Shown piece by piece: positions 1 through 8,876 of a DNA stretch of 64,000 bases. The position numbers and the translations under genes are program-made. Source of the stretch: Pseudonocardia autotrophica (lineage in GTDB: Bacteria; Actinomycetota; Actinomycetes; Mycobacteriales; Pseudonocardiaceae); the NCBI RefSeq assembly GCF_003945385.1, contig NZ_AP018920.1, positions 6,510,001 to 6,574,000 on the forward strand, in the 5' to 3' direction. A model generated the notes under the pieces. That model made no database searches. It was not told where the DNA came from and was given only the letters and a program-made list of their open reading frames with translations. Numbering within the stretch: position 1 is the first letter of the stretch; each line of letters opens with the position of its first letter.

Positions 1-63
1 TGATCCGCATCCTGGGAGTGCAGGGTGCCGGCACGGGCACGAGCACTCCCAGGACGCGGATCA
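1..63. terminator. Large inverted repeat / putative terminator after the P1 peptidase
   Basis: Positions 1-21 and 43-63 are inverted copies with 20 of 21 bases pairing. The 21-nt loop itself contains a GTGCCGGCAC palindrome. The right arm covers the stop codon of the minus-strand peptidase gene (61-63), which suggests a transcription terminator for the cox operon. No T-tract is visible inside the window. The arms are long for a terminator, so a mobile-element end or protein-binding site is an alternative. Confidence 0.55.
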
Positions 64-1065
64 TGGACCGGTGGCCAGCAACGACGCGTAGGACGGCCGG
101 TCCGGCGCGGCGGCCGCGGCGAGCAGCGCGTGCGCCACCGCCCGGGCGGTCACGTCCGCCGCGACGGCCTGGATCAGATAGGTGGCGTCCGGATCCGGGA
201 CCGGCCCGGTGCCGGTGGCCAGGCCGAAGGCGCAGTCGCCGTCCCGGATGGTGTGCACCGGATGGATCGCGCGGGCCAGCCCGTCGTGGGCCATGGTCGC
301 CAGCCGGGTGCAGCCCGCCTTGTCCAGCGTCGCGTCGGTGGCGACGACGACCAGCGTGGTCGCCGTCCCGGGAGAGGGTGCGTGCCCGGCGTACAGCTCG
401 GCGATCCGGGCCAGCGCGGCCGGCGACGGCAGGTCCGCGGGGAACTCGCCGGGCAGCCCCCATCGGGCACCCAGCAGCTCACCGGTCCGCGGATCGACGC
501 CCGACCCGGCGGAGTTGAGCACCACCAGCGCGGCGACCGTCGCGCCCGTACCGAGCACCGCCGATGCGGTGCCGATCCCGCCACGCAGTCCGCCGGAGAC
601 GGCACCGGTCCCGGCACCCACCGAGCCCTGCGGCACCGGTCCGTGCCGCGCGGCGTCGTAGGCGGCCGCGCCGGTCCGTGCGGTCGGGCGGGCGCCCGGG
701 TCCCCGCCCCGGCCGAGATCGAACACGACCGCGGCCGGGACGATCGGGACGAGGGCACCGGGCACGGCGAAGCCCTCGCCGTCCCGTTCCAGGCGCCCCA
801 TCACGCCGGACGCGGCGTCGAGCCCGTACGCGCTCCCGCCGGACAGCGTCACCGCGTGCACCCGCTGCACGCTCGCGGTCGGCGCCAGCAGGTCGGTCTC
901 CCGGGTGCCGGGTGCCGCCCCGCGGACGTCGGCACCGGCGACCGCGCCGCCCGGCGGGGCGAGCACGACGGTGCTGCCGCTGCGCGCACCCGGCCCGGTC
1001 AGCCCGGCGTGTCCGACTCGCAGGCCGGTGACGTCGGTCAGCCCGTTGTGCTCACCCGGACGCAC
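61..1065 (-). CDS. P1 family peptidase (DmpA/L-aminopeptidase-D-esterase-like)
   Basis: A 334-residue protein of the P1 (DmpA-like) family, Ntn-fold hydrolases that self-cleave to expose an N-terminal Ser/Thr nucleophile. The start shows the family pattern GLTDVTGLRVGHAG, followed by the Gly-rich SGGSAYGLDAASGV segment near residue 75. A later TATTLVVVATDA stretch (about residue 245) is where the nucleophile normally lies. No signal peptide is visible, so it is probably cytoplasmic. The GTG start follows a GGGAG and lies 16 nt after coxG, so it is probably the last gene of the cox operon. The substrate cannot be read from the sequence. Confidence 0.85.
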   Translation of the reverse strand: MRPGEHNGLTDVTGLRVGHAGLTGPGARSGSTVVLAPPGGAVAGADVRGAAPGTRETDLLAPTASVQRVHAVTLSGGSAYGLDAASGVMGRLERDGEGFAVPGALVPIVPAAVVFDLGRGGDPGARPTARTGAAAYDAARHGPVPQGSVGAGTGAVSGGLRGGIGTASAVLGTGATVAALVVLNSAGSGVDPRTGELLGARWGLPGEFPADLPSPAALARIAELYAGHAPSPGTATTLVVVATDATLDKAGCTRLATMAHDGLARAIHPVHTIRDGDCAFGLATGTGPVPDPDATYLIQAVAADVTARAVAHALLAAAAAPDRPSYASLLATGP

Positions 1066-1081
1066 CTGCGCTCCCCGCAGA

Positions 1082-1822
1082 TCAGGCCTTCTTCTTCTTG
1101 CCGCCGCGGGCGCGCCGGACGACCAGGAAGATCAGCGCCAGCACGCCGAGCCCGCCGAGCACCGGCGCGAGCCGCTTCAGCACCGGGGCGCCGGCCGAGT
1201 CGAGCAGGTCGATCGCCTCGATCTGGCTGCTCTGCGGCTGCCGCGGCGCGACCGGCTTCGGGGCCGACGTCGCCGGGGCCGCGGTCTCGCCGGCAGCCGG
1301 CGGGACCGCCGGGATCGGGCTGGTCTCGTCGGCGGCGTGCTTCGGGCCCGCCCCGTTCGACGCCGCGTCGCCACCCGGACCGGTCAGCTTGTCCGCCACG
1401 CAGGAGGCGAACTGGCCGATGATCTTGTCGGCGACATCGGAGATGACCCCGCGGCCGAACTGGGCGGGACGCCCGGTGACGGTCATGTCGGTGACCATCG
1501 TGACCGAGGTCTTGTCCGGGCCGTCGGCGACCATGGTGCCGGTGACGACCGCCTTGGCGGTGCCGTTGCCGCGGGCGTCCCGGCCCGAGGCGTCGATGAC
1601 GACCTTGTGGTTGGCGTCATCCCGGTCGATGTAGGTGCCCTTGCCCTTGTAGGTCAGCGAGATCGGGCCCAGCTTGACCTTGACCGTGCCCTGGAACGAG
1701 TCCCCCTCGTACTCGGTCAGGGTGGCCCCGGGGAAGCACGGTGCGATGAGCTCCGGGTCGTTGAGCGCCTTCCAGGCGTCCTCGATCGGCGCCGCGATCG
1801 TGAACTTGTTCTCCAGCTGCAT
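1082..1822 (-). CDS. coxG: CoxG-like SRPBCC protein with C-terminal membrane anchor
   Basis: The first ~145 residues form a CoxG/START-like (SRPBCC) domain: it begins MQLENKFTIAAPIEDAWKAL and has the ...CFPGATL... segment near residue 32. A Pro/Ala-rich linker follows, then one C-terminal hydrophobic helix (GGLGVLALIFLVVRRARGG) and a basic tail ending GKKKKA. In carboxydotrophs CoxG tethers the CO dehydrogenase to the membrane, and this architecture fits that role. A good GAGGAGG Shine-Dalgarno precedes the ATG. The gene lies 94 nt downstream of coxM with a hairpin in the gap. Confidence 0.85.
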   Translation of the reverse strand: MQLENKFTIAAPIEDAWKALNDPELIAPCFPGATLTEYEGDSFQGTVKVKLGPISLTYKGKGTYIDRDDANHKVVIDASGRDARGNGTAKAVVTGTMVADGPDKTSVTMVTDMTVTGRPAQFGRGVISDVADKIIGQFASCVADKLTGPGGDAASNGAGPKHAADETSPIPAVPPAAGETAAPATSAPKPVAPRQPQSSQIEAIDLLDSAGAPVLKRLAPVLGGLGVLALIFLVVRRARGGKKKKA

Positions 1823-1841
1823 CTCTGTATGCCTCCTCGTG

Positions 1842-1889
1842 CGAAGGGGCGCCGACCCGGGAGGAGTTCCCCGGCCCGGCGCCCCTTCG
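1842..1889. terminator. Intra-operon hairpin between coxM and coxG
   Basis: CGAAGGGGCGCC (1842-1853) pairs perfectly with GGCGCCCCTTCG (1878-1889), and a smaller GC stem sits inside. It lies between the coxM stop (1917) and the coxG start (1822), so it could attenuate transcription or stabilise the upstream mRNA end. No U-tract follows on the minus strand. Confidence 0.5.
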
Positions 1890-1916
1890 GCGTGCTACTG
1901 CGAACGTCAGCGGTCC

Positions 1917-2768
1917 TCAGCCGGCCGCGGCCAGCACGGCCCGCCCGGTGAGCACCTTCGCCAGGTGCTCACGGTAGTCGGCTGCGGCGTCCGCGTCACT
2001 CGGAGCGGACGTCCCTTCCGTGACGTGCTCGGCCGCCGCCTTCGCGACGTCCGGCCCGGCCGCCTGGCCGACCAGGGCCGCCTCGACACCGGTCGCCCGG
2101 ATCGGGGTGCTGCCCATGTTGGTCAGCCCGACGCGCGCCTCGGAGATGGTGCCGCCGTCCACCTTGAGCGCGACCGCGATGGCCACCATCGACCAGGCCT
2201 GCGCGACCCGGTTGAACTTCTCGTAGTGGGTCTTCCAGCCGGTGTACTTCGGGAACCGGACCATGGTGAGGATCTCGTCCTCGCCGATGGCGGTGGTGAA
2301 GTAGTCCTGGAAGAAGTCCGCCGCGGTGACCAGGCGGGTGCCGCCCGATCCCAGGATGACGAACTCGGCGTCCAGCGCCAGCGCCGCCGCGCCCAGGTCA
2401 CCGGCCGGGTCGGCGTGCGCCAGCGCGCCGCCCAGGGTGCCGCGGTGGCGGACCTGCGGGTCCGCCACGGTCTCGGTGGCCTGCGCGATCAGCTCGACGT
2501 GCTGCTTGACCAGCTCGTTGCGCATGACCTCGTGGTGGGTGGCCATGGCGCCGACCATGACGTACTTCTCGTCCTCGCCGATCCGCTTGAGCTCGGGGAT
2601 GCCCCCGAGATCGATGACCGTCGACGGGGCCGCCATCCGCAGCCGCAGGACCGGCAGCAGGCTCTGCCCACCGGCCAGGATCTTGGCGTCCTCGCCCGCG
2701 GTCTGCAGGGCCTGCACGGCCTCCTCGACCGAGGAGGGCCGGACGTAGTCGAACTTCGCCGGGATCAC
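1917..2768 (-). CDS. coxM: Molybdenum hydroxylase FAD-binding medium subunit (CoxM-like)
   Basis: A 283-residue FAD subunit of the xanthine dehydrogenase/CODH family. The FAD-binding motifs AGGQSLLP (residues 32-39) and TLGGALAHADPAGDL (about residue 115) are present. The protein passes electrons from the 2Fe-2S clusters of CoxS to FAD. The GTG start overlaps the coxL stop in GTGA, so translation is probably coupled. Length is normal for the family. Confidence 0.92.
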   Translation of the reverse strand: MIPAKFDYVRPSSVEEAVQALQTAGEDAKILAGGQSLLPVLRLRMAAPSTVIDLGGIPELKRIGEDEKYVMVGAMATHHEVMRNELVKQHVELIAQATETVADPQVRHRGTLGGALAHADPAGDLGAAALALDAEFVILGSGGTRLVTAADFFQDYFTTAIGEDEILTMVRFPKYTGWKTHYEKFNRVAQAWSMVAIAVALKVDGGTISEARVGLTNMGSTPIRATGVEAALVGQAAGPDVAKAAAEHVTEGTSAPSDADAAADYREHLAKVLTGRAVLAAAG

Positions 2769-5245
2769 TGGACCTCTCCCTTGGGGTGGTTCGGGTCGAT
2801 GGAGCCGAGTCCGGCGCCGGGCGAGTGGGTGGTGCTCGGGGTCTCCTGGACGGAGTGGCCCTTCGCCTTCTGCAGTGCCCGCCAGACCCGCTGCGAGGTC
2901 GTCGGCATGTCCAGCTCGGACACGCCGAGGTGGCGGACCGCGTCGAGCACACCGTTCAGGATCGCCGGGGTGGAGGCGATCGTGCCGGCCTCGCCGACAC
3001 CCTTCACACCGAGCGGGTTCGTGGTCGACGGGGTCGACACGGTCTCGGTGGTGAAGCTGGGCAGGTCCGCCGCGGACGGGATCGTGTAGTCGACGAGCGT
3101 GGCGTTGACCAGAGTGCCCTGGTCGTCGTAGTTCGCCTCCTCGAACAGCGCCTGCGCGATGCCCTGGGCGAGGCCGCCGTGCACCTGGCCCTCGACGATC
3201 AGCGGGTTGATCACGTTGCCGATGTCGTCGACGCAGACGTAGTTGCGCAGGGTGACCCGGCCTGTGTCGGTGTCGACCTCCATCGCGGCGAGGTGCGTGC
3301 CGTGCGGGAAGGAGAAGTTCTCCGGGTCGAACACGGCGTCCGAGTCCAGCGAGGGCTCCATGCCCTCCGGGTAGTCGTGCGCCATGAACGTGGCGAACGC
3401 GATCTCCTGGATCGCCTTGCCCTTGTCGGTGCCCTTGACGGTGAACTGACCGTTTGCGAACTCGAGGTCGTCCTCGGACGCCTCCAGCAGGTGCGCGGCG
3501 ATCTTCTTCGCCTTCTCCACGACCTTCTCGGCCGCGTTGACGATCGCGATACCGCCGACCACCAGGGACCGGGAGCCGTAGGTGTCGAGGCCCTTCGGCG
3601 CCACCTGGGTGTCACCGTGCAGGATCTCGACGTCCTCGAACGGCACGCCGAGCTTGTCCGCGACGATCTGCGAGAACGCCGTCTCGTGGCCCTGGCCGTG
3701 CGCCGACGCACCGGTGGTGACCTCGACCTTGCCGGTGGCCAGCATCCGGATGCTGGCGGCCTCCCAGCCGCCTGCGCCGTAGTCCAGCGAGCCGAGCACG
3801 CGGGACGGGGCGAGGCCGCACATCTCGGTGAAGGTCGAGATGCCGATGCCGAGCTGGACCGGGTCGCCGGAGCGGCGGCGCTCCTCCTGCTCGCGGCGCA
3901 GGCCGGCGTAGTCGAACAGCTCCATCGCGCGCTGCGTGGCCTGCTCGTAGTTGCCGGTGTCGTAGGTCAGGCCCACGACCGTGTCGAACGGGAACTCCTC
4001 GTGCTTGATCCAGTTCTGCTCGCGCAGCTCCATCGGGTCCCGGCCGAGCTCGACGGCGAGCTCGTCCATCATCCGCTCGATGCCGAAGGTGGCCTCCGGA
4101 CGCCCGGCGCCGCGGTAGGCGTCGGTCAGCGTCTTGTTGGTGAAGACGTTGGAGCAGGTGAACTTCAGCGCCGGGATCTTGTAGATCGCGTTGAACATGA
4201 ACGCACCGAGGATCGGCACACCCGGGCCGACCAGGCCGAGGTAGGCGCCCATGTCCGCGTAGAGGTGCACGTCCAGGCCGGTGATCGTGCCGTCGGACCT
4301 GGCGGTGATCGTGAGGTCCTGGATCTGGTCCCGGGCGTGGTGCGCGGCGAGCATGCACTCACTGCGGGTCTCGGTCCACTTGACCGGCTTACGCAGCTTC
4401 TGCGCGAGCAGCACGCAGAGCATCTCCTCGGGCAGCACACCGATCTTGCCGCCGAAACCACCGCCGACGTCGGGGGCGATCACCCGCAGCTTCGACTCGG
4501 GCACCCCGAGGGTCACCGTGGTCATGGTGCGCAGGATGTGCGGCACCTGGGTGGCGGCCCAGATGGTCAGCTGCTCACCGGTCGGGTCCACGACGCAGGA
4601 GCGGGGCTCCATGAACGCCGGGATGAGGCGCTGCTGACGGAACCGGCGCTTGACCACGATCTGGTCGTCGGCGGCCTCGGCGGTCTTGATCGCCTCGGCG
4701 ACGTCGCCGCCGGTGCCCGCGGCACCGGAGTCGAAGACCCAGGTGGCGGAGACGTTGCTGCCCAGGTCCGGGTGCACCAGGTCGGCGCCGTCCTGGGCGG
4801 CGGCCTCCATGTCCAGGATCGGGTCGAGCGGCTCGTAGTCGATCTCGACGAGCTCGGCCGCGTCGCGGGCCGCTGCGGCGGACCGCGCGACGACCACGAC
4901 GACGCCCTCACCCGAGAAGCTCACCCGGTCGACGGCGAGCACCGGCCGCTGCGGGGCCTTCTGGTCCGGCGTGATCGGCCATGCGCAGGGCAGGCCGACC
5001 TCCTCGGCACCCAGGTCGGCCGCGGTGAACACGCCGAAGACGCCGGGCGCCTTCTCGGCCTCGGACTTGTCGATCGAGGTGATCGTCGCCCGGGCCAGGG
5101 TCGAGCGGACGACCGCGATGTGCAGCGTCCCGGGCGGGGTGATCGAGTCGGTGTAGCGGGAGCGACCGGTGATGAGGCGCTCGTCCTCCTTGCGGACGCG
5201 CGCCTTGCCGATCTCTGGTGTGGTGGGTTCGGCGGTCGTGGTCAA
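2765..5245 (-). CDS. coxL: Molybdopterin-binding large subunit, CODH-like form II (CoxL-like)
   Basis: An 826-residue aldehyde oxidase/xanthine dehydrogenase-family large subunit. It has the molybdopterin motif GGGFGGK (261-267). The active-site loop reads AYRGAGR (376-382), the signature of form II, not the AYXCSFR loop with Cys that marks form I CO dehydrogenase. The substrate is therefore probably an aldehyde, purine or other heterocycle, although some form II enzymes have been linked to CO. The start is TTG, 1 nt after the coxS stop, with GGAGGG upstream; coxM overlaps its end. Gene order S-L-M differs from the M-S-L order of classical cox operons. Confidence 0.92.
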   Translation of the reverse strand: MTTTAEPTTPEIGKARVRKEDERLITGRSRYTDSITPPGTLHIAVVRSTLARATITSIDKSEAEKAPGVFGVFTAADLGAEEVGLPCAWPITPDQKAPQRPVLAVDRVSFSGEGVVVVVARSAAAARDAAELVEIDYEPLDPILDMEAAAQDGADLVHPDLGSNVSATWVFDSGAAGTGGDVAEAIKTAEAADDQIVVKRRFRQQRLIPAFMEPRSCVVDPTGEQLTIWAATQVPHILRTMTTVTLGVPESKLRVIAPDVGGGFGGKIGVLPEEMLCVLLAQKLRKPVKWTETRSECMLAAHHARDQIQDLTITARSDGTITGLDVHLYADMGAYLGLVGPGVPILGAFMFNAIYKIPALKFTCSNVFTNKTLTDAYRGAGRPEATFGIERMMDELAVELGRDPMELREQNWIKHEEFPFDTVVGLTYDTGNYEQATQRAMELFDYAGLRREQEERRRSGDPVQLGIGISTFTEMCGLAPSRVLGSLDYGAGGWEAASIRMLATGKVEVTTGASAHGQGHETAFSQIVADKLGVPFEDVEILHGDTQVAPKGLDTYGSRSLVVGGIAIVNAAEKVVEKAKKIAAHLLEASEDDLEFANGQFTVKGTDKGKAIQEIAFATFMAHDYPEGMEPSLDSDAVFDPENFSFPHGTHLAAMEVDTDTGRVTLRNYVCVDDIGNVINPLIVEGQVHGGLAQGIAQALFEEANYDDQGTLVNATLVDYTIPSAADLPSFTTETVSTPSTTNPLGVKGVGEAGTIASTPAILNGVLDAVRHLGVSELDMPTTSQRVWRALQKAKGHSVQETPSTTHSPGAGLGSIDPNHPKGEVQ

Positions 5246-5246
5246 C

Positions 5247-5765
5247 TCAGTTCCCTCCAGCGACCGGGGTGGCCGTCTGGCCGGCCGGGGCCTGAGCGCC
5301 CGGCTTCATGTTCTTCGCCGCGGACTGCACCGCCCGCACGATGTTCTGGTAGCCGGTGCAGCGGCACAGGTTGCCCTCGATGCCCTCCCGGACCTCCTGC
5401 TCGGACGGGTCGGGGTTGTCCCCGAGCAGGTCCACCGCAGCCATGATCATTCCGGGGGTGCAGTAGCCGCACTGCAGGCCGTGGCACTCCCGGAACGCCT
5501 CCTGCACGGGGTGCAGGTTCCCGTCGCGGGCGAGGCCCTCGATGGTGGTCACCTCGCCGCCGTCGGCCTGGACGGCGAGGACCGAACAGGACTTCACGCT
5601 CTGCCCGTCCAGACTCACGGTGCAGGCACCGCAGTTGCTGGTGTCGCAGCCGATCAACGTCCCCGTCTTGCCCAGCGTCTCCCTCAGGTACTGCGCGAGC
5701 AACATGCGGGGCTCGACGTCGTCGGCGTAGTTCACGCCGTCGACGGTGACCCGGACCTCTGTCAT
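5247..5765 (-). CDS. coxS: 2Fe-2S small subunit of molybdenum hydroxylase (CoxS-like)
   Basis: A 172-residue iron-sulfur subunit. The plant-ferredoxin-type cluster is bound by C40, C45, C48 and C60, and the second cluster by C99, C102, C134 and C136 (GYC and LCRCTG motifs). A Pro/Ala-rich tail of about 25 residues follows the usual end of the family. It is the first gene of the minus-strand operon, with a purine-rich GAGGAG upstream of the ATG. The upstream gap of 366 nt holds two palindromes and an iron-box-like sequence. Confidence 0.93.
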   Translation of the reverse strand: MTEVRVTVDGVNYADDVEPRMLLAQYLRETLGKTGTLIGCDTSNCGACTVSLDGQSVKSCSVLAVQADGGEVTTIEGLARDGNLHPVQEAFRECHGLQCGYCTPGMIMAAVDLLGDNPDPSEQEVREGIEGNLCRCTGYQNIVRAVQSAAKNMKPGAQAPAGQTATPVAGGN

Positions 5766-5840
5766 GAACTCTCACTCCTCGTACGCGACCACGCACTCGG
5801 CCGCGCGGGGTCTACCGGGGACTGGTCGAGGAACGTCGAG

Positions 5841-5894
5841 CGCGGTCGCGACCGCGTCGACGCGCCTACCATCTGCCGCCACGCGTGTGGCGGC
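5841..5894. promoter_or_regulatory. Two palindromes upstream of the cox operon
   Basis: CGCGGTCGCGACCGCG (5841-5856) is a perfect 16-bp palindrome. GCCGCCAC (5875-5882) and GTGGCGGC (5887-5894) form a second inverted repeat. They lie 76-129 bp upstream of the coxS start, where an operator would be expected. The rest of 5766-6131 shows no credible gene. The regulator is unknown. Confidence 0.4.
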
Positions 5895-6111
5895 GCCCAC
5901 ATCACACTCCCGATCATGCAAGCAGGCAAGGCGGACGGCGCAGCCGCGACGACCGGTCGGACGGCGTGTCGCAGGCGGGACCGGGGCCACTCGGACGGCT
6001 CGACCGCACCCGCGGAGACGAACTCGCAAGAGGCCCGCAGAATCGGATCGGCACCGGCGGGCGAATCACTCGTTCAGACCAACCCGGACGGAGTGGTCCG
6101 GAGGTCACGAT

Positions 6112-6130
6112 TCAGGCCAGCCTAACCTAG
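6112..6130. promoter_or_regulatory. IdeR/DmdR iron-box-like sequence
   Basis: TCAGGCCAGCCTAACCTAG matches the 19-bp actinobacterial iron box TTAGGTTAGCCTAACCTAA at 15 of 19 positions; one half-site is nearly perfect. It lies 2 bp beyond the mftF stop and 347 bp upstream of coxS, so it could control a distal cox promoter. Without binding data this is only a candidate. Confidence 0.4.
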
Positions 6131-6131
6131 G

Positions 6132-7625
6132 TCAACGGCGTGGTCCAGGGCCGGTCGGACGCAGCGGTGCCGTCGTCCGGTGGCGCCACGCCCCCCACCA
6201 GAGCCCGGCACCGTAGGCCAGGTCGTCGAGGCGGTGCGCGACGAGATGAGCCGGCAGGGAGATCCGCACCCGCGGGTCGTGATCGCGGTGCAGCCACCAG
6301 TCCGCGGCGCCCTCGACCAGCGCCGCCGCCAGCACCGCCCGGCGGGCCCGCGCGGAGAAGGGCAGCGCCAGCGCGGCAACCGGCCAGAAGTGCCTGGTCA
6401 ACGCCGAGGCGAGCTGCCACAGCGCGCCGGAGAGCCCGAGCGCGGTGAGCCGGGCCGCGCTACGGCGCGGCCGGTCGAGCCGGGTCAGCTTGCGCGACAG
6501 CCGTTCCGTCGCCACTGCGGTGACGACGGCGGCGACCGCGACCGCCCCCCGGCGCTGCGCGAGCAGCAGCAGGCAGACCGCCGCCGTCCACGGGGAGAGC
6601 ACCATCGGCGGGACCGCGCCCGGATGCCGCAGCGCCAGCGGGGCCGCGCCGGTCCCGTAGAACGCCTTGCGGCGCAGCCACTCCACCGGACGAGTGCGGT
6701 GGTCGTGGGCCACCCGGGCCGCCGGTTCGAACCGCATCGCCCAGCCGGCGGCGTGCAGCCGCAGCACCAGGTCGACGTCCTCGGCGACCTGCATCCCCGG
6801 ATCGAACGCCGCCTCCCCGACGGCCGCCACCCGGACCAGCATCGCCGCGCTGGGCACGTAGGCGACCCGGGAACGCGGGACGATCAGCGCCGGATCGGGC
6901 CCCAGGTCCAACGAGGACCGGACCGCCTCGTAGCGGCCGACCAGGCCGCGCAGGCCCTCGCCCGCGGCCGGATCGAGCGCGACGATGCGCGGGGCGACCA
7001 GCCCGACCGCCGGATCGGCGAGATGCCCGAGCAGCGGCTCCAGCCACCCCGGTTCGGGTACCACGTCGGAATCGAGGAACACCACGAACGGGGTGCGGGC
7101 GAGCGCCAGGCCGGCGTTGCGCGCCGCCGCGGGGCCACCGGCGGTGTCGTGCCGCAGCACCCGCCCACCGGCCGCCTCGACGCTGCGCCGCAACGGATCC
7201 GGCTCGGCCGAGCCGTCGTCCACCACCACCAGCCCGCCCAGCGAGCCGATCGGGAGCGCCGCCAGCAGCGCGTCCAGCGGCCGGTCCTTCACCGGGACGA
7301 CGACGGTCACCTCCGCCGGCCCGTGCGGCCCGGCGCCCGGCACCGGATGGGCGAGCCCGGCGTCGAGCAGCGTGCGGGCCAGTGCCCGGTGCGTCGGCCC
7401 CTCCACGACCAGCGCAGCACCGGGCGCGGGCAGCAGGTCCCGGGCCCGCGCGGAGAGGTGCACCAGCCGCGGCGGGGCACCGCCGAGCAGCGCGGCGCCG
7501 CCGTCGATCGGCCGGGCCCGCCGGTCGAGCCGCACCCGGAACCCGTCCGGCAACCTGCGGTCGGCGGGGCCCGGGCCGGCAACCACGGTGGCGGGACGGT
7601 CGGGGCGGATGTCGGCGGCGGTCAC
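6132..7625 (-). CDS. mftF: Mycofactocin glycosyltransferase MftF
   Basis: A family 2 glycosyltransferase of about 497 residues from a GTG start at 7625. It has VTVVVPVKDRP, VVVDDGSAEP and the metal-binding DSD (185-187, FLDSDVVPEPGWL), followed by hydrophobic C-terminal segments. In mycobacteria MftF adds glucose units to the mycofactocin redox centre. The open frame extends upstream to 7871 but that stretch is antisense to the next gene and looks non-coding. No strong Shine-Dalgarno is seen. mftF is separated from mftE by two plus-strand genes, so it must have its own promoter in the 69-nt gap before 7695. Confidence 0.88.
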   Translation of the reverse strand: MTAADIRPDRPATVVAGPGPADRRLPDGFRVRLDRRARPIDGGAALLGGAPPRLVHLSARARDLLPAPGAALVVEGPTHRALARTLLDAGLAHPVPGAGPHGPAEVTVVVPVKDRPLDALLAALPIGSLGGLVVVDDGSAEPDPLRRSVEAAGGRVLRHDTAGGPAAARNAGLALARTPFVVFLDSDVVPEPGWLEPLLGHLADPAVGLVAPRIVALDPAAGEGLRGLVGRYEAVRSSLDLGPDPALIVPRSRVAYVPSAAMLVRVAAVGEAAFDPGMQVAEDVDLVLRLHAAGWAMRFEPAARVAHDHRTRPVEWLRRKAFYGTGAAPLALRHPGAVPPMVLSPWTAAVCLLLLAQRRGAVAVAAVVTAVATERLSRKLTRLDRPRRSAARLTALGLSGALWQLASALTRHFWPVAALALPFSARARRAVLAAALVEGAADWWLHRDHDPRVRISLPAHLVAHRLDDLAYGAGLWWGAWRHRTTAPLRPTGPGPRR

Positions 7626-7694
7626 CGGAGGAGCGTTCCATCCCCGGGTGCGGTGGGTCGACTCCCCGGCGGGGCGGGCGGCACACTCCGGCGC

Positions 7695-8825
7695 ATGCCC
7701 GATCTCCTCCCCCGCTACGGCACCGCGAGCCTGTCCGAGGTCGTTCCCGCGCTGCTGCACGCGATCGGCTCGCCGCTCGACGACCGGCCGCCCGCGCTGG
7801 TGCTCCCGCCGGCCCGGGCCGCGGTGCTGCTGCTGGTCGACGGGCTCGGTCACGAGCTCCTGCACACCCACGCCGCGGACGCGCCGGTGCTGGCCGGGCT
7901 CACCGACGCCGGGCCGCTGACCGTCGGCTTCCCGTCGACCACCCCGATCAGCCTGACCTCACTGGGCACCGGCCTGCCGCCGGGCGCACACGGGACGCTG
8001 GGCCTGAGCTTCCGGGTGGACGGGCGGCTGCTCGACGCGCTGGGCTGGTCGGAGGGCCGCCGCGACCGGCGGGAGACGCTCGTCCCCGAGCAGGTCCAGC
8101 CGGAGCCGACCGCGCTGGAACGGGCCGCGGCGGCGGGCGTCGACGTGCGGGTGGTGTCGCACCGCGAGTTCCGGACGTCCGGGCTGACCCGGTCCGGGCT
8201 GCGCGGCGGCGAGTACCGCGGGGTGGGGGCGCTGGGCGACCTGGCCGCCGAGATCCTGTCCGGTGTGGACGACCGGGTGCCCGGCCCACGGCTGGTGTAC
8301 GGCTATCACGCCGATCTCGACCAGCTCGGCCACGTGTACGGCCCGGGCAGCCCGGCCTGGCGCTGGCAGCTCCGGCAGATCGACGCGCTGGCCGGGATGC
8401 TGATCGAGGCGCTGCCCGCCGGGACCCTGTTCGCCGTCACCGGCGACCACGGGATGGTCACGGTGGACCGGACCGTCGACGCCGACACCACCCCCGAGCT
8501 GCAGCAGGGTGTCGCACTGCTCGGCGGCGATCCGCGTGCCCGGCACGTCTACACCGAGCCCGGCGCGGCGGACGACGTGCTGGCCGCCTGGCGGGCCGTG
8601 CTCGGCGACGACGCCGTGGTCGTCCTACGCGACCAGGCCGTCGCCGAGGGCTGGTTCGGGCCGGTGGCGGACCGGGTGCTGGACCGGATCGGCGACGTGG
8701 TGGTCGCGCTGCGCGGCACGGCCGCGGTGGTGCGCACCGAGTTCGAGCCGTACCTGGCGTCGTTCCCCGGGCAACACGGGTCGTTCACCTCCGCCGAGCA
8801 GCTCGTGCCGTTGCTGACGCACTGA
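7695..8825 (+). CDS. Alkaline phosphatase superfamily nucleotide pyrophosphatase/phosphodiesterase
   Basis: A 376-residue protein of the alkaline phosphatase superfamily. Metal and nucleophile motifs are present: LLLVDGLGHELL near residue 52, GFPSTTPISLTSLGTG (nucleophile Thr), YHADLDQLGHVYG and VTGDHGMV. No signal peptide is visible. Such proteins hydrolyse phosphodiester or pyrophosphate bonds. It sits divergently from mftF inside the mycofactocin region, but no link with mycofactocin can be shown from the sequence. The ATG at 7695 is the first good start in the frame. Confidence 0.85.
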   Translation: MPDLLPRYGTASLSEVVPALLHAIGSPLDDRPPALVLPPARAAVLLLVDGLGHELLHTHAADAPVLAGLTDAGPLTVGFPSTTPISLTSLGTGLPPGAHGTLGLSFRVDGRLLDALGWSEGRRDRRETLVPEQVQPEPTALERAAAAGVDVRVVSHREFRTSGLTRSGLRGGEYRGVGALGDLAAEILSGVDDRVPGPRLVYGYHADLDQLGHVYGPGSPAWRWQLRQIDALAGMLIEALPAGTLFAVTGDHGMVTVDRTVDADTTPELQQGVALLGGDPRARHVYTEPGAADDVLAAWRAVLGDDAVVVLRDQAVAEGWFGPVADRVLDRIGDVVVALRGTAAVVRTEFEPYLASFPGQHGSFTSAEQLVPLLTH

Positions 8826-8876
8826 CCGGGTGGAACTGCGGACCCGCGGTCGCGGCCGGTGGGTGAGGATCCCCGC

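Noticed and set aside
2765..5765. Aerobic carbon monoxide dehydrogenase
   Set aside because: The active-site loop is AYRGAGR, not AYXCSFR with Cys; only the generic CODH-like form II label is supported.
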